A stretch of DNA of 64,000 nt from UBA1127 sp965116355 (GTDB lineage: Bacteria; Chloroflexota; Dehalococcoidia; Lucifugimonadales; UBA1127): positions 620,001-684,000 of the forward strand of contig OZ220679.1 in NCBI GenBank assembly GCA_965116355.1. Reading direction: 5' to 3'. The notes beneath the pieces were generated by a model. The model was given only the letters and a program-made list of their open reading frames with translations, made no database searches and was not told the origin of the DNA. Position numbers and translations under genes: made by a program. Below are positions 10,804 through 20,536 of the stretch, piece by piece; positions within the stretch are counted from its first letter, which is position 1, and each line of letters begins with the position of its first letter.

Positions 10804-10850
10804 AGGAGAACGATATATGGACCCCTAGCGCGGATGAGGAGGGTATCGTC

Positions 10851-11699
10851 ATGGCAGTCCAGGTTGTAACGGACAGCGCTTCGGACATCCCGCTCGACAT
10901 CGCAACGCGTCTCGGCGTTGCGGTGGTCCCGCTGAACATCCACTTCGGCGTACGGACATTCAAGGACCACGTCACCATAACCCCCGACGAGTTCTACTCC
11001 ATGCTCGCCCACTCTCGGGAGTTGCCGAAGACTTCCCAGGCGTCACCCGGGGAGTTTGCGGAGGTCTACGACCAGCTGGGCGAGAGCGCCGACGGGATAG
11101 TGTCCATTCACGTCTCGTCCAAGATAAGCGGCACCTACAACTCCGCCGTCCAGGCGGCCCGATTGACCTCGGCGGACTGCGCGGTGGAGCTGGTCGACTC
11201 GGCCCAGGGTTCGATGGGACTTGGGCTGGTTGTCATCGCAGCGGCGGAGGCGGCAAATGCAGGCTTCGGCCTCGACGAGGTGGCGGCCCTGGCCCGCGAT
11301 GCCTCTGGCAGGGCCCAGTGCTTCACCCTTCTTCAGACCCTGGAGTACCTGCGGAGAGGCGGCCGCATCGGCAGGGCGCAGGCGCTGCTCGGCTCGATAC
11401 TCAAGATCAAGCCGATGGTCATCCTGAAAGACGGAGAGGCCCATCCGCTGGGGAAGGAGCGGACCTTCCGCAAGGCCCTGCTCCGAATGAAGGAGACGGC
11501 GCGGGGCTTTGCGCCTGTAGAGTCACTGGCTGTGATGCACAGCACCTCCCCCGAACTGGCGAGGGAGCTTGCGGACGACCTCAGGGACCTCCTGCCGGAA
11601 GGCGCGGACCCCTATGTCACCCGCTTCAGCCCGGTCCTCGGAGTCTACACCGGCCCCGGCGCCATCGGGATAGCTCTCCTACAGGCCGCCCCGTCTTAG
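10851..11699 (+). CDS. degV: DegV family fatty-acid-binding protein
   Basis: The 282-residue product begins MAVQVVTDSASDIP and keeps the DegV hallmarks: the TDSASD phosphate/carboxylate loop, the SSKISGTYNSA segment, LEYLRRGGRIG and the GPGAIG C-terminal motif. DegV/FakB proteins bind a fatty acid and present it to a fatty acid kinase in Gram-positive bacteria; no kinase partner is seen here. I chose the ATG at 10851 rather than the upstream in-frame codon because GAGGAGG sits just ahead of it and the family usually starts at this position and length. It lies 47 bases after kinase fusion 1 in the same direction and may be co-transcribed with it. A three-codon mini-ORF (10817-10828) with its own AAAGGAG site lies in the gap. 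Confidence 0.9.
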   Translation: MAVQVVTDSASDIPLDIATRLGVAVVPLNIHFGVRTFKDHVTITPDEFYSMLAHSRELPKTSQASPGEFAEVYDQLGESADGIVSIHVSSKISGTYNSAVQAARLTSADCAVELVDSAQGSMGLGLVVIAAAEAANAGFGLDEVAALARDASGRAQCFTLLQTLEYLRRGGRIGRAQALLGSILKIKPMVILKDGEAHPLGKERTFRKALLRMKETARGFAPVESLAVMHSTSPELARELADDLRDLLPEGADPYVTRFSPVLGVYTGPGAIGIALLQAAPS

Positions 11700-11853
11700 G
11701 CCGCCGAGTTTGAGCGGTCTGGCAGGCCGGCGGCCTGATCGCCTGTGGGTGTCCTTCCACATAGACCCCCCGGCAGGCGACCCAGCGAACCGAGAAGCGG
11801 CCGTCCATGGCAACGATCTGGCCAATCCCGATTGTCATGCGGCTAGGGCGCAC

Positions 11854-14241
11854 TCACACGTCCGTCGGCTCCGGCGTCATCGGTTTCGCCATGCGGTAGC
11901 CGACGCGGGGCACGGTGATGATGTAGGCCGGGTCGTCCGCGTCATCGTCCAACTTGCGCCGAAGTCTGTAGACTATGGTCCGTATCAACCCTGTGTCGCC
12001 CGAGTTGCTCACTCCCCAGACCCGGCGGAGCATGTGGTCGTGCGTCAGCACGAGGCCAGCGTTGATTGAGAGTTCGTACAGTACGGCATACTCCGTTGCT
12101 GTAAGGTCCACCGGACGCCCCGCCACGGTGGCCCGGCGTTCCCGGTAGTCTATGGACAGGTCACCGAGCAAATAAGGGTCGGGCTGGGAGAGTGGTGCGA
12201 GCCTCGACCGCTTGCGCAGGGCCGCCCTGATTCTGGCAGCCAGCTCCGACGGTGCAAAGGGCTTGTCCACGTAGTCGACGGCCCCCATGTCCAGCGCCCT
12301 GGTGACGTTCTCCTCCTGCCCATAGGCGGAGAGAAAGATGACCGGCACGTCATACGACTTCAGAAGGGTTTGCATCAGCTCGATGCCGTCGGTCCCCGGC
12401 AACATCAGGTCCAGCAGCACCACGTGGGGCTTCTCGCTCTCCATCAGCCGCTCCACATCCTCGGGGTCGGCGGTCACCACCGGGTCATAGCCCTCCCTGG
12501 AAAGGGTGTCGCGGATATGGCGGAGCACCTGCGGGTCGTCGTCCACCGCAAGGATCCGCATCCGCTCCCGCGCCGCCCGGCCGCTGCGGGCCGTGGGGCG
12601 TGCAGCCGCCTCCGGGAACTCCTCCATCGCCGGTATGGTGAACGTGAATCTCGCCCCCAGGCCCGGCCCCTCGCTTTCGGCCCAGATGCGGCCCCCATGG
12701 GCCTCCACGATTCCCTTGCAGATGGCTAGTCCCAAGCCCACCGCGGCCAGGTCACGCCCCTTGGTCGCGCCTTCAGGCCGGGCGTACTTCCGAAACAGGT
12801 GCGGCAGCAGTTCGGCGGATATGCCCCGGCCCCGGTCCGTGACCGAAATGCTGACGTGGAGAGCGTCCCGCGCGATGGTCACCCCTATGGCCGAGGCATC
12901 CGGCGAGTGCCTGGCTGCGTTGGAGAGCAGGTTCCCCAGCACCTGCGCGATGCGCCGCCGGTCGGCCATGACCCTGGGCAGATCGGGGGCCATGTCGATG
13001 TCGAGGCTGTTTCTGCCGCCTGCACTCAGGAACGTCTTCCTGGCTTCGTCTATCAGCGTGGCCACATCCGAGGGTTCAGGAGAGATCGACAGGGTGCCCA
13101 TCTCGATGCGTGCCATGTCCAGCAGGTCGCTGATCAGGCCCCGCATGTGGTCGGCCTGCTCGACGATGATGCGGTGGTACTGTTGCATCTCGGCCCGGTC
13201 CAGGGCCGATTCTTCGTCCAGCAGTGTCGTCGCCGAGCCCCTGATAGAGGTGAGTGGGGTGCGCAGCTCGTGGCTCACCATGCCCAGAAACTCGGCCCGC
13301 AGCCGCTCCAGTTCCTCCAAGGGCGTCAGGTCCTGCAGGGTGACCACGAAGGACTGTATCCTGCCGTCCTCGGAACGGATGGGCGTGGCATTAACCAGGG
13401 CGGTTATGCTCCGGCCGTCGGGCAGCTCAATAGCGATCTCCTCGGCGCGTACCGTCTCCCCCGTGCTCAAAGCCTCTGTCAGGGTAAGCTCCTCCAGCGA
13501 GACCGCCCGCCCGTCAGCGCGCCGGAAGGTAAGGGTGGTCAGCACGCGCTCAACCGAGCCGTCCGGCGTCAGCAGGCCGCCGACGATCCGCCTCGCCTCC
13601 CGGTTCAATGACGCCACTCTTCCGTTCACGGCGTCGAAGACCACAATGCCCACCGGCGAGGTCTCCAACAGGGTCTCCAGGTCGGTCCTGGCCCGCCGCT
13701 CCTCCCGGTATCTGCGGGCGTTGGCAATGACCAGCGCCGCCTGGGAGGCGAACATGATCAGCGTCTGTTCGTCGCCGTCGTCGAACTGGCGGCCGCGTAC
13801 CTCCCTCGCCAGGTAGATGTTGGCGACGCTTTGGCCTAGGTGACGGACGGGAGCCGCCAGGAAGGCGCCGACCTCCACCGGCAGGCCCGGATCAGGAAGC
13901 CCCCGAGCCTCGAGGTAGCCGGGAAGGTCGGGCACACGGACCGGTTCGGGAATCTGGCCAAGATGGTCGATGAACCACGTCGCGTCGGGCACGTTCCAAA
14001 GCCTCTGGGCTTCCTCAGGGGTCAGGCCGGAGGCGAGGAAGTCCTCCGCCTGTCCCGCATCGTCCAGCAGGATGATAACCCCGTACCGGGCGTCGGACAG
14101 CGATCTGGCGGCGTCCAGCACGCCCAGCAGCACCGTGTCGAAGTCGAGGCTCTCGTTGATGCGCAGGCTGGCCTCGCTCAGCCGGGACACCAGGCTCCGA
14201 AGCAACCGGTTCTCCCGCTCCAGGTCGTCAGCTCGCTCCAT
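11854..14241 (-). CDS. GAF-PAS hybrid histidine kinase fused to an OmpR-type response regulator (paralog 2)
   Basis: The 795-residue protein has the same order as the 8.3 kb paralog: coiled coil (1-25), GAF (about 30-180), PAS-like (about 185-305), HisKA with MVSHELRTPLTS (H324), HATPase (about 425-540), receiver (about 562-680, phosphoacceptor D611 in LLDLMLPGTD) and OmpR-type winged helix (about 695-787). It has no signal peptide or membrane segment, so it should sense a cytoplasmic cue. It is convergent with degV and divergent from the 14.5-17.8 kb secreted cadherin/sugar dehydrogenase genes. This repeats the arrangement at 8 kb and 34.7 kb. An 11-bp direct repeat lies 53-70 bases upstream of the start codon. 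The ribosome-binding site is weak. The regulated target is inferred only from position. Confidence 0.94.
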   Translation of the reverse strand: MERADDLERENRLLRSLVSRLSEASLRINESLDFDTVLLGVLDAARSLSDARYGVIILLDDAGQAEDFLASGLTPEEAQRLWNVPDATWFIDHLGQIPEPVRVPDLPGYLEARGLPDPGLPVEVGAFLAAPVRHLGQSVANIYLAREVRGRQFDDGDEQTLIMFASQAALVIANARRYREERRARTDLETLLETSPVGIVVFDAVNGRVASLNREARRIVGGLLTPDGSVERVLTTLTFRRADGRAVSLEELTLTEALSTGETVRAEEIAIELPDGRSITALVNATPIRSEDGRIQSFVVTLQDLTPLEELERLRAEFLGMVSHELRTPLTSIRGSATTLLDEESALDRAEMQQYHRIIVEQADHMRGLISDLLDMARIEMGTLSISPEPSDVATLIDEARKTFLSAGGRNSLDIDMAPDLPRVMADRRRIAQVLGNLLSNAARHSPDASAIGVTIARDALHVSISVTDRGRGISAELLPHLFRKYARPEGATKGRDLAAVGLGLAICKGIVEAHGGRIWAESEGPGLGARFTFTIPAMEEFPEAAARPTARSGRAARERMRILAVDDDPQVLRHIRDTLSREGYDPVVTADPEDVERLMESEKPHVVLLDLMLPGTDGIELMQTLLKSYDVPVIFLSAYGQEENVTRALDMGAVDYVDKPFAPSELAARIRAALRKRSRLAPLSQPDPYLLGDLSIDYRERRATVAGRPVDLTATEYAVLYELSINAGLVLTHDHMLRRVWGVSNSGDTGLIRTIVYRLRRKLDDDADDPAYIITVPRVGYRMAKPMTPEPTDV

Positions 14242-14293
14242 CTCGCCTACTCGTCTCGGGACTTCGCGCCCAGTCTATCGCTTCGGCACATTT

Positions 14294-14311
14294 TGCAACA
14301 AGATTGCCACA
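14294..14311 (-). promoter_or_regulatory. Candidate OmpR-type operator (TGTGGCA-N4-TGTTGCA)
   Basis: Read on the minus strand, TGTGGCA (14311-14305) is followed at an 11-base period by TGTTGCA (14300-14294), and a weaker TGTGCC follows at about 14290. It lies 53-70 bases upstream of kinase fusion 2 and matches the sites at 8197 and 20854. Autoregulation plus control of the divergent secreted-protein genes is the simplest inference. Confidence 0.5.
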
Positions 14312-14460
14312 TCTAACGCGCTGAATTAGACGGCAATTATACACCAGGGCTGTACGCTCTGATTGGGAAGGATTGTTTGCGGGGAGATGGTGGATGGAGT
14401 TAGGGAAACTGAGGCCGTTTGCTAGAACGGCGCCGCTAAAGACCTACGGGCGCCATCAGA

Positions 14461-15074
14461 GAATGCTGCATACGGGGGCTTCCGGTGACAGCGGCCCTGC
14501 TCCTTGTCCTGCCGGGCACAGGTTTCGTGCAGGCGCAGGAGGCGTCCACGGTCTCCCCGGTCCATACCTACACCCTGGACTCCAACCACGAGAGAGCGCG
14601 CGGCATCCACGGCATGGCGGCTTCCTCGCCCCCGGCGGTCGCGCAAGTTCACAGACGGCTTCCGCACACAGCGCGAGCTCCCGGTGAAGGCCAGGCTAGG
14701 TGACGCCTTCGGGGACCCCGTGGCACCAACCCACCCGGACGACCTGGACATCACACTCCCCCGGTGGCCCGGATGCGGCGTCGTTCAGCGTCGACGAGGA
14801 GACCGGCCAGCTCCACATGAAGGAGGGGATGACGCCGGTCGTCGGCAGCACCTTCACGGTCAATCTGACGGCAACGGACAGCGCGGGGTTCGGCGCAGTC
14901 ATCATCGTCATGATCCACGTTACCGAGGCGGCCCATCACCAGTACGACCTGAACCAGAACGGTCGTATTGAGATTGCAGAGGTTGTGGAAGCCGTGACTG
15001 ACTATTTCAACGGCCTCATCGAGAGGGATGCGGTCATTGCTCTCGTCAAGCAGTACTTCGAGGGACCCCAATGA
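14461..15074 (+). pseudogene. Frameshifted secreted cadherin/EF-hand protein
   Basis: A signal-peptide-like segment (MTAALLLVLPG... ending VQAQE) is readable from about 14485. The remaining coding sequence switches frame at least twice. One frame gives a cadherin-like segment with THPDDLDIT around 14730, and the frame ending at 15074 gives FSVDEETGQLH, LTATDSAGFG and a C-terminal EF-hand module with DLNQNGRIEIAE. These match, segment by segment, the last 120 residues of the downstream gene (15071-17830). The locus therefore looks like a shortened duplicate of that gene that has decayed. Its stop codon overlaps the downstream ATG (ATGA), which could reflect an ancestral operon. Sequencing error is a less likely alternative because more than one shift is needed. 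Confidence 0.7.
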
Positions 15075-17830
15075 GAGGTCGCCGTACTGGCTCACCCGCG
15101 GCAGGCCGCGTGTCCGCGCCCGCCGCACACTTTCAACATCGTTGTCTTGCCGTTGCACGACCGGGCGGTGCCCTGAAGGTGTGGATGTACTCTCTCCCTT
15201 TGCTCGGAGCGTCTTGGTGTCACCCATTGAAGGCGTCGTTCTACACCGGGCTGAGGAGATCGAAAGCCTTGGCCGGCTCCCTGGTGGTCGTTGGCGTCCT
15301 TTCCGTCTCCCTCGCCGGCCCATTCGCCCATGTGAACGCCCAGATACCGGCGAACAACCAACCGGCATTTCCATCCACGGAGGATGGTCGGCGGAGCGTG
15401 GCCGAGAACCTCGCCAGCGGCGCACTCGTCGGCGCGCCCGTGACTGCAACCGACGATGACAACGACCCGCTGACCTATGGCATTGACGAGGGCGACAGCG
15501 CCTCGGCCTTTGCCATCGATGCCTCAACCGGTCAGTTGCGCACCAGGACCTCCTTCAACCGGGAGTTACAGCCCTTCCATACCGTCTACGTCACAGTCAG
15601 CGACCGCAAAGACGCCGACGGCAACCCGGACAACACGGTCGACGACTCTATCAAAATGACCGTCCTGATCGACGACGTGGACGAAGCCGGCTCGGCGTCC
15701 CTCTCGCCCTCCCGGCCTCGCGTGGGGCAGGTGCTGCGGGCACGGGTCAACGACCTGGATGGGCCCGTTGTTGCTTCCTGGCAGTGGTACACCTCCGTGG
15801 ACAGGAGCAACTGGACGGCTATCGATTCCGCCGGAAAGCACGACTACACGCCCCGGTCCGGGGACCAGGGTAAGTACCTTCGGGCCGTGGCCACCCACGG
15901 GATCCCGGAAACGACGCTGGAAGCCGTCACCGAAAGCGTGGTGGATGGCGCGGATCCTGTGCCGGAGTTGACGGTAAGCGAGATCGTCACCGGGCTCAAC
16001 ATCCCCTGGGATCTTGCCTTTGCGCCCAACGGGACCATGCTGTTCACCGAACGCGGGGGCGCCATAAGTGCCAGGCTCACCGACGGCACGGTCCAAGCCG
16101 TCACCGCCGACATGTCCGACCTCTACGTGCGGGCAGAGACCGGTTTGATGGCCCTGGTCCTCGACCCAAGCTTCCCTTCCAACCGCCGCTTCTACACCTG
16201 CCAGAGCCACACAGACCGGGAGGTGCAGGTCATCGCCTGGACCATCAACGCGGGCTATACGCAGGCCACCCGGGCTGACGACCCCCTTGTTGGAGACATC
16301 CCCGGTGCGCTACACGGCGGTCACATGGGCTGCCGGTTGCGCTTTGGGCCCCAGGGCTATCTGTGGGTAGCGACAGGGGACGCGGCGCTGGATGGGAGAG
16401 ACGTACAGGACTTGACCTCGCTGGCAGGGAAGGTGCTCCGTGTGGACGCCGCCACAGGCGCCGGTGCGCCCGGAAACCCCTTCGCCAGCTCAGCAAACGC
16501 CCAGAAACAGAGAATCTACACCTACGGCCATCGCAACCCCCAGGGCTTGGCCCGCCGTCCCGGCACAAGTCAGATGTGGTCCGTGGAGCACGGCCCGCAA
16601 CATGACGATGAGATCAATCTGCTGAACCACGGCGGCAACTACGGCTGGGATCCCGCCATCGTCGATCCGCAGGACTCGCTCTACTACGAGGACGGTCCCA
16701 TGACCGACCTCACCCGATTCCCCAACGCCAAGGTGGCCAAGTGGTCCTCCGGACAAGACGCCATCGCTGCCAGTGGCGGCATCTTCCTGGAGGGCGCCCA
16801 CTGGGGCGCCTGGGCGGGGCGGTTAGCCGTGGCTTCCCTCGCAGACAAGACACTGCGTATCTTTGAGTTCACGGCAGCGGGTGACCTTGTCAGCGAGGTG
16901 AAGGCGGCCGAACTGGACGACACCTACGGCCGGCTCCGCACTCCAATGATGGGCCCGGACGGCATCCTCTATATCACCACCTCCAACGGGGCCGGCAACG
17001 ACAAGATCCTCAAGGTCGTCCCAAAGATCAGGGTGGAGTTCATTGACGGCAGCGAGGCCACGCGCTCCGTCGTCGAGGGCACCCCGGCGGGCCGGAACAT
17101 CGGCGGGCCGGTGTCTGCCTTGGGCGTCGCACTCACCTACACCCTTGGCGGACCCGACGCCACTTCGTTCGACATCGTCTCGACATCCGGCCAACTCCGA
17201 ACGAGAGCCGGCGAGACCTACGCGGCCGACACACAATACACTGTCACCATCTCTGTCACCGACGGTGTGGACGACAACGGCGACCCTGACACATCGGTCG
17301 ACGACACCATCACAGTGACGGTCTTGGTCACACGGACGCCGCCTCCGCCTCCGCCCAATGGCAGCGGCGGCCCCGTCTTTGGCCCTGCGCCCGTCGCGCC
17401 CAAGTTCGCCGAGGGCTTCGGGGCCGCGCGCGAGGTGTTCGAGAACGCCCAGGCGGGAGACCCCGTCGGCGAGCCGGTAGTCGCCACGCACCCCGACGAC
17501 CTGGGCATCACCTACTCGCTCAGCGGGGCCGACGCCCCTCACTTCACCGTGGACGAAGAAACGGGCCAGATCCGCATGAATGAGGACGCGGCGCTGGAGG
17601 TGGGGACGACCTACATCGTCAACCTCACGGCAACGGACTCCGCGGGATTCGGCTCCATCATCATCGTGACGATCGAGGTTGTGGAGGCCCCGTACCACCG
17701 CTATGACCTCAACCGCAACGGCACTATCGACCGTGATGAGGTCATACAGGCCGTGTCGGACTACTTTGCCGGGAAGATTGAAAGGGACGTTGTGATTGAG
17801 GCGGTGAAGCTCTACTTTGCAGACGGCTGA
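15071..17830 (+). CDS. Secreted PQQ-type sugar dehydrogenase flanked by cadherin-like domains, EF-hand tail
   Basis: The open frame codes for up to 919 residues. An ATG at 15185 (residue 39) is also plausible and places a hydrophobic signal segment (about 66-90) nearer the N terminus. Then come a cadherin-like repeat (about 95-195, with THNPDNT-type and VSDRKDADGNP segments) and an Ig-like segment with WQWYTSVD. A six-bladed propeller of the glucose/sorbosone dehydrogenase family follows (about 300-655), with GGHMGCRLRFGPQGYLWVAT, GHRNPQGLARRP, EHGPQHDDEINL and NYGWD. Another short cadherin-like domain comes next, then a second cadherin-like domain after a proline linker and a C-terminal EF-hand module (DLNRNGTIDRDE). 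Soluble relatives oxidise aldose sugars using PQQ and Ca2+ in the periplasm or outside the cell. Substrate is unknown. It is divergent from kinase fusion 2. Confidence 0.85.
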   Translation: MRGRRTGSPAAGRVSAPAAHFQHRCLAVARPGGALKVWMYSLPLLGASWCHPLKASFYTGLRRSKALAGSLVVVGVLSVSLAGPFAHVNAQIPANNQPAFPSTEDGRRSVAENLASGALVGAPVTATDDDNDPLTYGIDEGDSASAFAIDASTGQLRTRTSFNRELQPFHTVYVTVSDRKDADGNPDNTVDDSIKMTVLIDDVDEAGSASLSPSRPRVGQVLRARVNDLDGPVVASWQWYTSVDRSNWTAIDSAGKHDYTPRSGDQGKYLRAVATHGIPETTLEAVTESVVDGADPVPELTVSEIVTGLNIPWDLAFAPNGTMLFTERGGAISARLTDGTVQAVTADMSDLYVRAETGLMALVLDPSFPSNRRFYTCQSHTDREVQVIAWTINAGYTQATRADDPLVGDIPGALHGGHMGCRLRFGPQGYLWVATGDAALDGRDVQDLTSLAGKVLRVDAATGAGAPGNPFASSANAQKQRIYTYGHRNPQGLARRPGTSQMWSVEHGPQHDDEINLLNHGGNYGWDPAIVDPQDSLYYEDGPMTDLTRFPNAKVAKWSSGQDAIAASGGIFLEGAHWGAWAGRLAVASLADKTLRIFEFTAAGDLVSEVKAAELDDTYGRLRTPMMGPDGILYITTSNGAGNDKILKVVPKIRVEFIDGSEATRSVVEGTPAGRNIGGPVSALGVALTYTLGGPDATSFDIVSTSGQLRTRAGETYAADTQYTVTISVTDGVDDNGDPDTSVDDTITVTVLVTRTPPPPPPNGSGGPVFGPAPVAPKFAEGFGAAREVFENAQAGDPVGEPVVATHPDDLGITYSLSGADAPHFTVDEETGQIRMNEDAALEVGTTYIVNLTATDSAGFGSIIIVTIEVVEAPYHRYDLNRNGTIDRDEVIQAVSDYFAGKIERDVVIEAVKLYFADG

Positions 17831-17844
17831 CGAAGGAGGGGAGC

Positions 17845-17904
17845 ATGGCCACGATTGAGCCGCATCGCAGTCTGAAATCGCAGGCCTACCACGTCTATTC
17901 GTAG
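17845..17904 (+). CDS. Possible 19-codon peptide with strong ribosome-binding site
   Basis: An ATG at 17845 is preceded by GAAGGAGGGG at ideal spacing and opens a 19-residue frame ending at TAG 17902-17904. It lies 14 bases after the sugar dehydrogenase stop. It could be the start of a lost downstream gene, since the following sequence is degenerate, or a real short peptide. There is no similarity I recognise. Confidence 0.25.
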   Translation: MATIEPHRSLKSQAYHVYS

Positions 17905-18589
17905 TGCGCCATAAGCTGGGCAATAGAACGGGACAATCGCCTCTGGGGACGGGCGCGAAACCACTCTGCCCGCTGTGCGCAACCCGCGTTTCCGCGCGGG
18001 AGTGCTAGGACGTCCGAGGCCAATCGCCGCCAATACACACGGAGGGAAGTATGAATGCACCGACCTGGGAGATTCTTCCTGGTGTGTTGGTGGCGGTCCT
18101 TTCGCTCTACCGGGCAGAGGCGCAACTGGGCCGCCGAGCGGGACGTGCTGTGGCGCGTCCGAATACGGGCATGGAAACACCTACATCATGAGCGGGGCCG
18201 AGTTTAAGAACGCCGCCAGCGGTGAGACGGTCCGATCCTGCGCAACTCGCGCAGCACGACACCGGCGCCCAAGGTGCCAGCCAAGGCCCTGGATTTTCCA
18301 AACGCGCCGCCAGAGCCAATGCACTTCGCGGGGGACGGACACGACCACGGACCACCCCGTCGCAACGGGCAGTGACACAGTGCGATCAGAACGGCGCTTC
18401 CTCCTGGTACTGGCACGCGCATTTCCGGGACTAGGTTTCCTACAGAGGTTGCTCCAGCGATGGGTATGCGTACGAGCGCGACCTCATCAATGGGAATTGT
18501 ATCCTCGTGCACGACCAGCTAAGGGTGTGCCATTCAGCGGTCCACGTGGCTGAGACAGTAGACGGGTCGCGATCATACCTTCCGCCGCG
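17905..18589 (+). other. Degenerate coding-like region, no intact gene
   Basis: A strong GGAGGGAAG site precedes an ATG at 18051 that opens only 46 codons. Short protein-like stretches then appear in successive plus-strand frames (for example MSGAEFKNAASGETV at 18188 and ASSWYWHAHF at about 18400), each soon interrupted. This is the pattern of an old gene broken by several frameshifts. I cannot name the ancestor and see no RNA gene. Confidence 0.35.
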
Positions 18590-19798
18590 TCCCCTTGACG
18601 GCGGCGCGGCCAACACCCTTCCGGGCCGCCGTTTCCGCCCCTTCTAGTACCAACCCCACGCCACGTCCCCTCTCCACAGCGACCTACGCGGTCATACCAT
18701 GCCTGGTTCCCCGACTTGTTGTGCATCCGCCCGTTGTTGATTCCTTCAACCGCAACTCCGCCAGCGTGAGCCTGTTCCCGTGACAAGGTTGCAGGGGGGT
18801 CACGGCAAGACCCGATTATGCAGGTGTTTGAACTCTGCAACGACCTGGGGAGCTTGTGGTCTACCTCCATGTACTCCACAGAACTGTGGGAGGGCCGAGG
18901 CTGCACCGCTGACAGCACGTCCCATCCCGGAAGATCAACCGTTCGCGCAACCGCCTCCTGGTCATCGTTGGCCTCTTGGCCTTGGGCTGACCAGCACCGA
19001 CGCTGGCCGGGGCCGCACGTTCCCCTTCATTCCTGCGCTTGGGCGGAGTGCGCTTGACCATGACCTCCCGCCGCCATGAACGTGCGCCTAGTGGGAGTTT
19101 GGCCTCCCGCCCAAGGTGATGGTGAATGACTCCGTCAGCTTGCTTGTTGATGTCGATGGCGATCCACTCCCGGCCCAGGTTCTTCGCCGCTACGCGGGTT
19201 GTGGCGCAGCCCACAAACGGATCCAGCACTAGGTCGCCCTCGTTGCCGAGCGCCTTGATGGTGCACTCATAAAGGGCGATGGACTTCTGGGTGGGAAGCC
19301 TACCCGCTCGTGCTTGCTGCTGTGGGCGCCGCTCCCGATGCGTTTCCGACGGCGGACGCCCGCCGCGCTGCCGTCGGTCTTGCCGAACACCGTCCGGTCG
19401 TTGTGCGGCCCGCTCGTATGAGGTGCACACTGGTGGTGAAATACGGTGTCCGGAGACTTGGCGTAGGACAGCATGATGCCGTGCTTGCGAGGGAACTACC
19501 GCGTCGTGTTTGCCGGACCGAAATAGGCCCACATGATCTCGTTGCGAAAGTAGCCCCGCCCAAACACCGCGTCCATCATGGCCTTGGCGTAGGCGTGGGC
19601 CGTGTGGTTGATGTGGAGGTAGAGGCTTCCGGTCGGGTTCAGGATGCGGTGCATCTCAGGCACACGCACCGACAGCCAGCACCGGAAAGCGCCCATGTGC
19701 TCGCCAGCGGCCACGTTCGCAGACTGAATGACGGTGTATAGGTTGAGGTGGTCGCCTCGATGGCCTCCGTACACTCGCCTTGCACGTCGTGCCGCCAC
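18590..19798 (-). pseudogene. Broken N6/N4 DNA methyltransferase with C-terminal HNH domain
   Basis: Read right to left, three or more frames together give one protein. From 19798 comes YTVIQSANVAAGEHMGAF, then VPEMHRILNPTGSLYLH, AKAMMDAVFG and FRNEIMW, the core of type II/III-like N6/N4 methyltransferases. After a shift come KHDGIMLSYAKSPDTVFHH and then TQKSIALYECTIKALGNEGD with the conserved DPFVGCATTRVAAKNLGREW. A further segment (RERLIFRDGTCCQRC, then after another shift VEYMEVDHKLPRS) is an HNH nuclease-like tail. The N-terminal DPPY-containing part is absent, so the gene is both truncated and frameshifted. A second copy of the HNH tail lies at 39296-39505. It is probably a leftover of a phage or restriction-modification island. 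Confidence 0.75.
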
Positions 19799-20103
19799 GT
19801 CTAAGTGTTACAAAAGGACACCTTCTTGCCCGTCTAACCCACGCCGGCGGCCGCCCAGTTTGCGGTGGCTAGAGGACGCCGGCCAAGCCCCGTGCGGCTT
19901 CTACCCGAAACCCCAACGAAACCCAACTTAATTGTGCCATCAACTTTACAAGAATCTAACACAAGGCTGGCAGAATCACTCCAGCAGAAGGTCGCAAAAT
20001 CCGGCGCCAAACATGCGAAGGTCGTAACGCCGGACCCAGTCTTCTGACGAGTCGGTGCGGCGGAGCATGCTGGCTAACGCGCCATGCCGTGGTGGGAGGG
20101 AGC

Positions 20104-20400
20104 ATGGGCCGGCCTTTTGACGCTCTTCGACAACACGAGGCAGCGGTGGCCAGGGTAATGGCTATCGCCGCGGTTTTGGTCGGCACCCGTGCCCTCACCT
20201 TCCTCCTCGCCCCCGTGTTTGCCCAAGGCTCGCAGTCCTCGGACGTACTGGAGGAGTATGACGCCAACGACGAGGGCGTCATCAGCGAAACGGAGCTCCG
20301 CCAAGCGGCGCTCGACTACCTGGATGGGGACATCGACCGGGCGCAGTCTGTCGGCCCCGCCACCACGAAAGCCTGCACGTGGCCCGCCCGTCGATCGTGA
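20104..20400 (+). pseudogene. Fragment: hydrophobic leader joined to an EF-hand module
   Basis: An ATG at 20104 with GGGAGGG ahead of it starts a signal or anchor segment (VMAIAAVLVG...FLLAPVFAQG) directly followed by an EF-hand-like unit, EYDANDEGVISETE and ALDYLDGDIDRA. This is the N-terminal and C-terminal part of the surface-protein family seen at 15-17.8 kb and 26-34.6 kb, with everything between missing. The second half of the usual module is also lost. It is most likely an internal-deletion remnant of another secreted protein; a functional 98-residue peptide cannot be excluded. Confidence 0.5.
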
Positions 20401-20536
20401 GGGTGATACGAACTGGGTCGGAACCACGTGCAGGCGCATGCGGTCTGGCAGCGCTCAGGGATCCAGCGCTCCAGCCAGTCGCCCAAGAGTTGGTTGTAAA
20501 CGAGAGCGCGGCGACGCTCCCGGCGCACGCCGGCGG

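Noticed and set aside
11720..11745. CAGGCCGGCGGCCTG palindrome as the degV terminator
   Set aside because: The stem is short and no T-run follows, so evidence is too thin to annotate.
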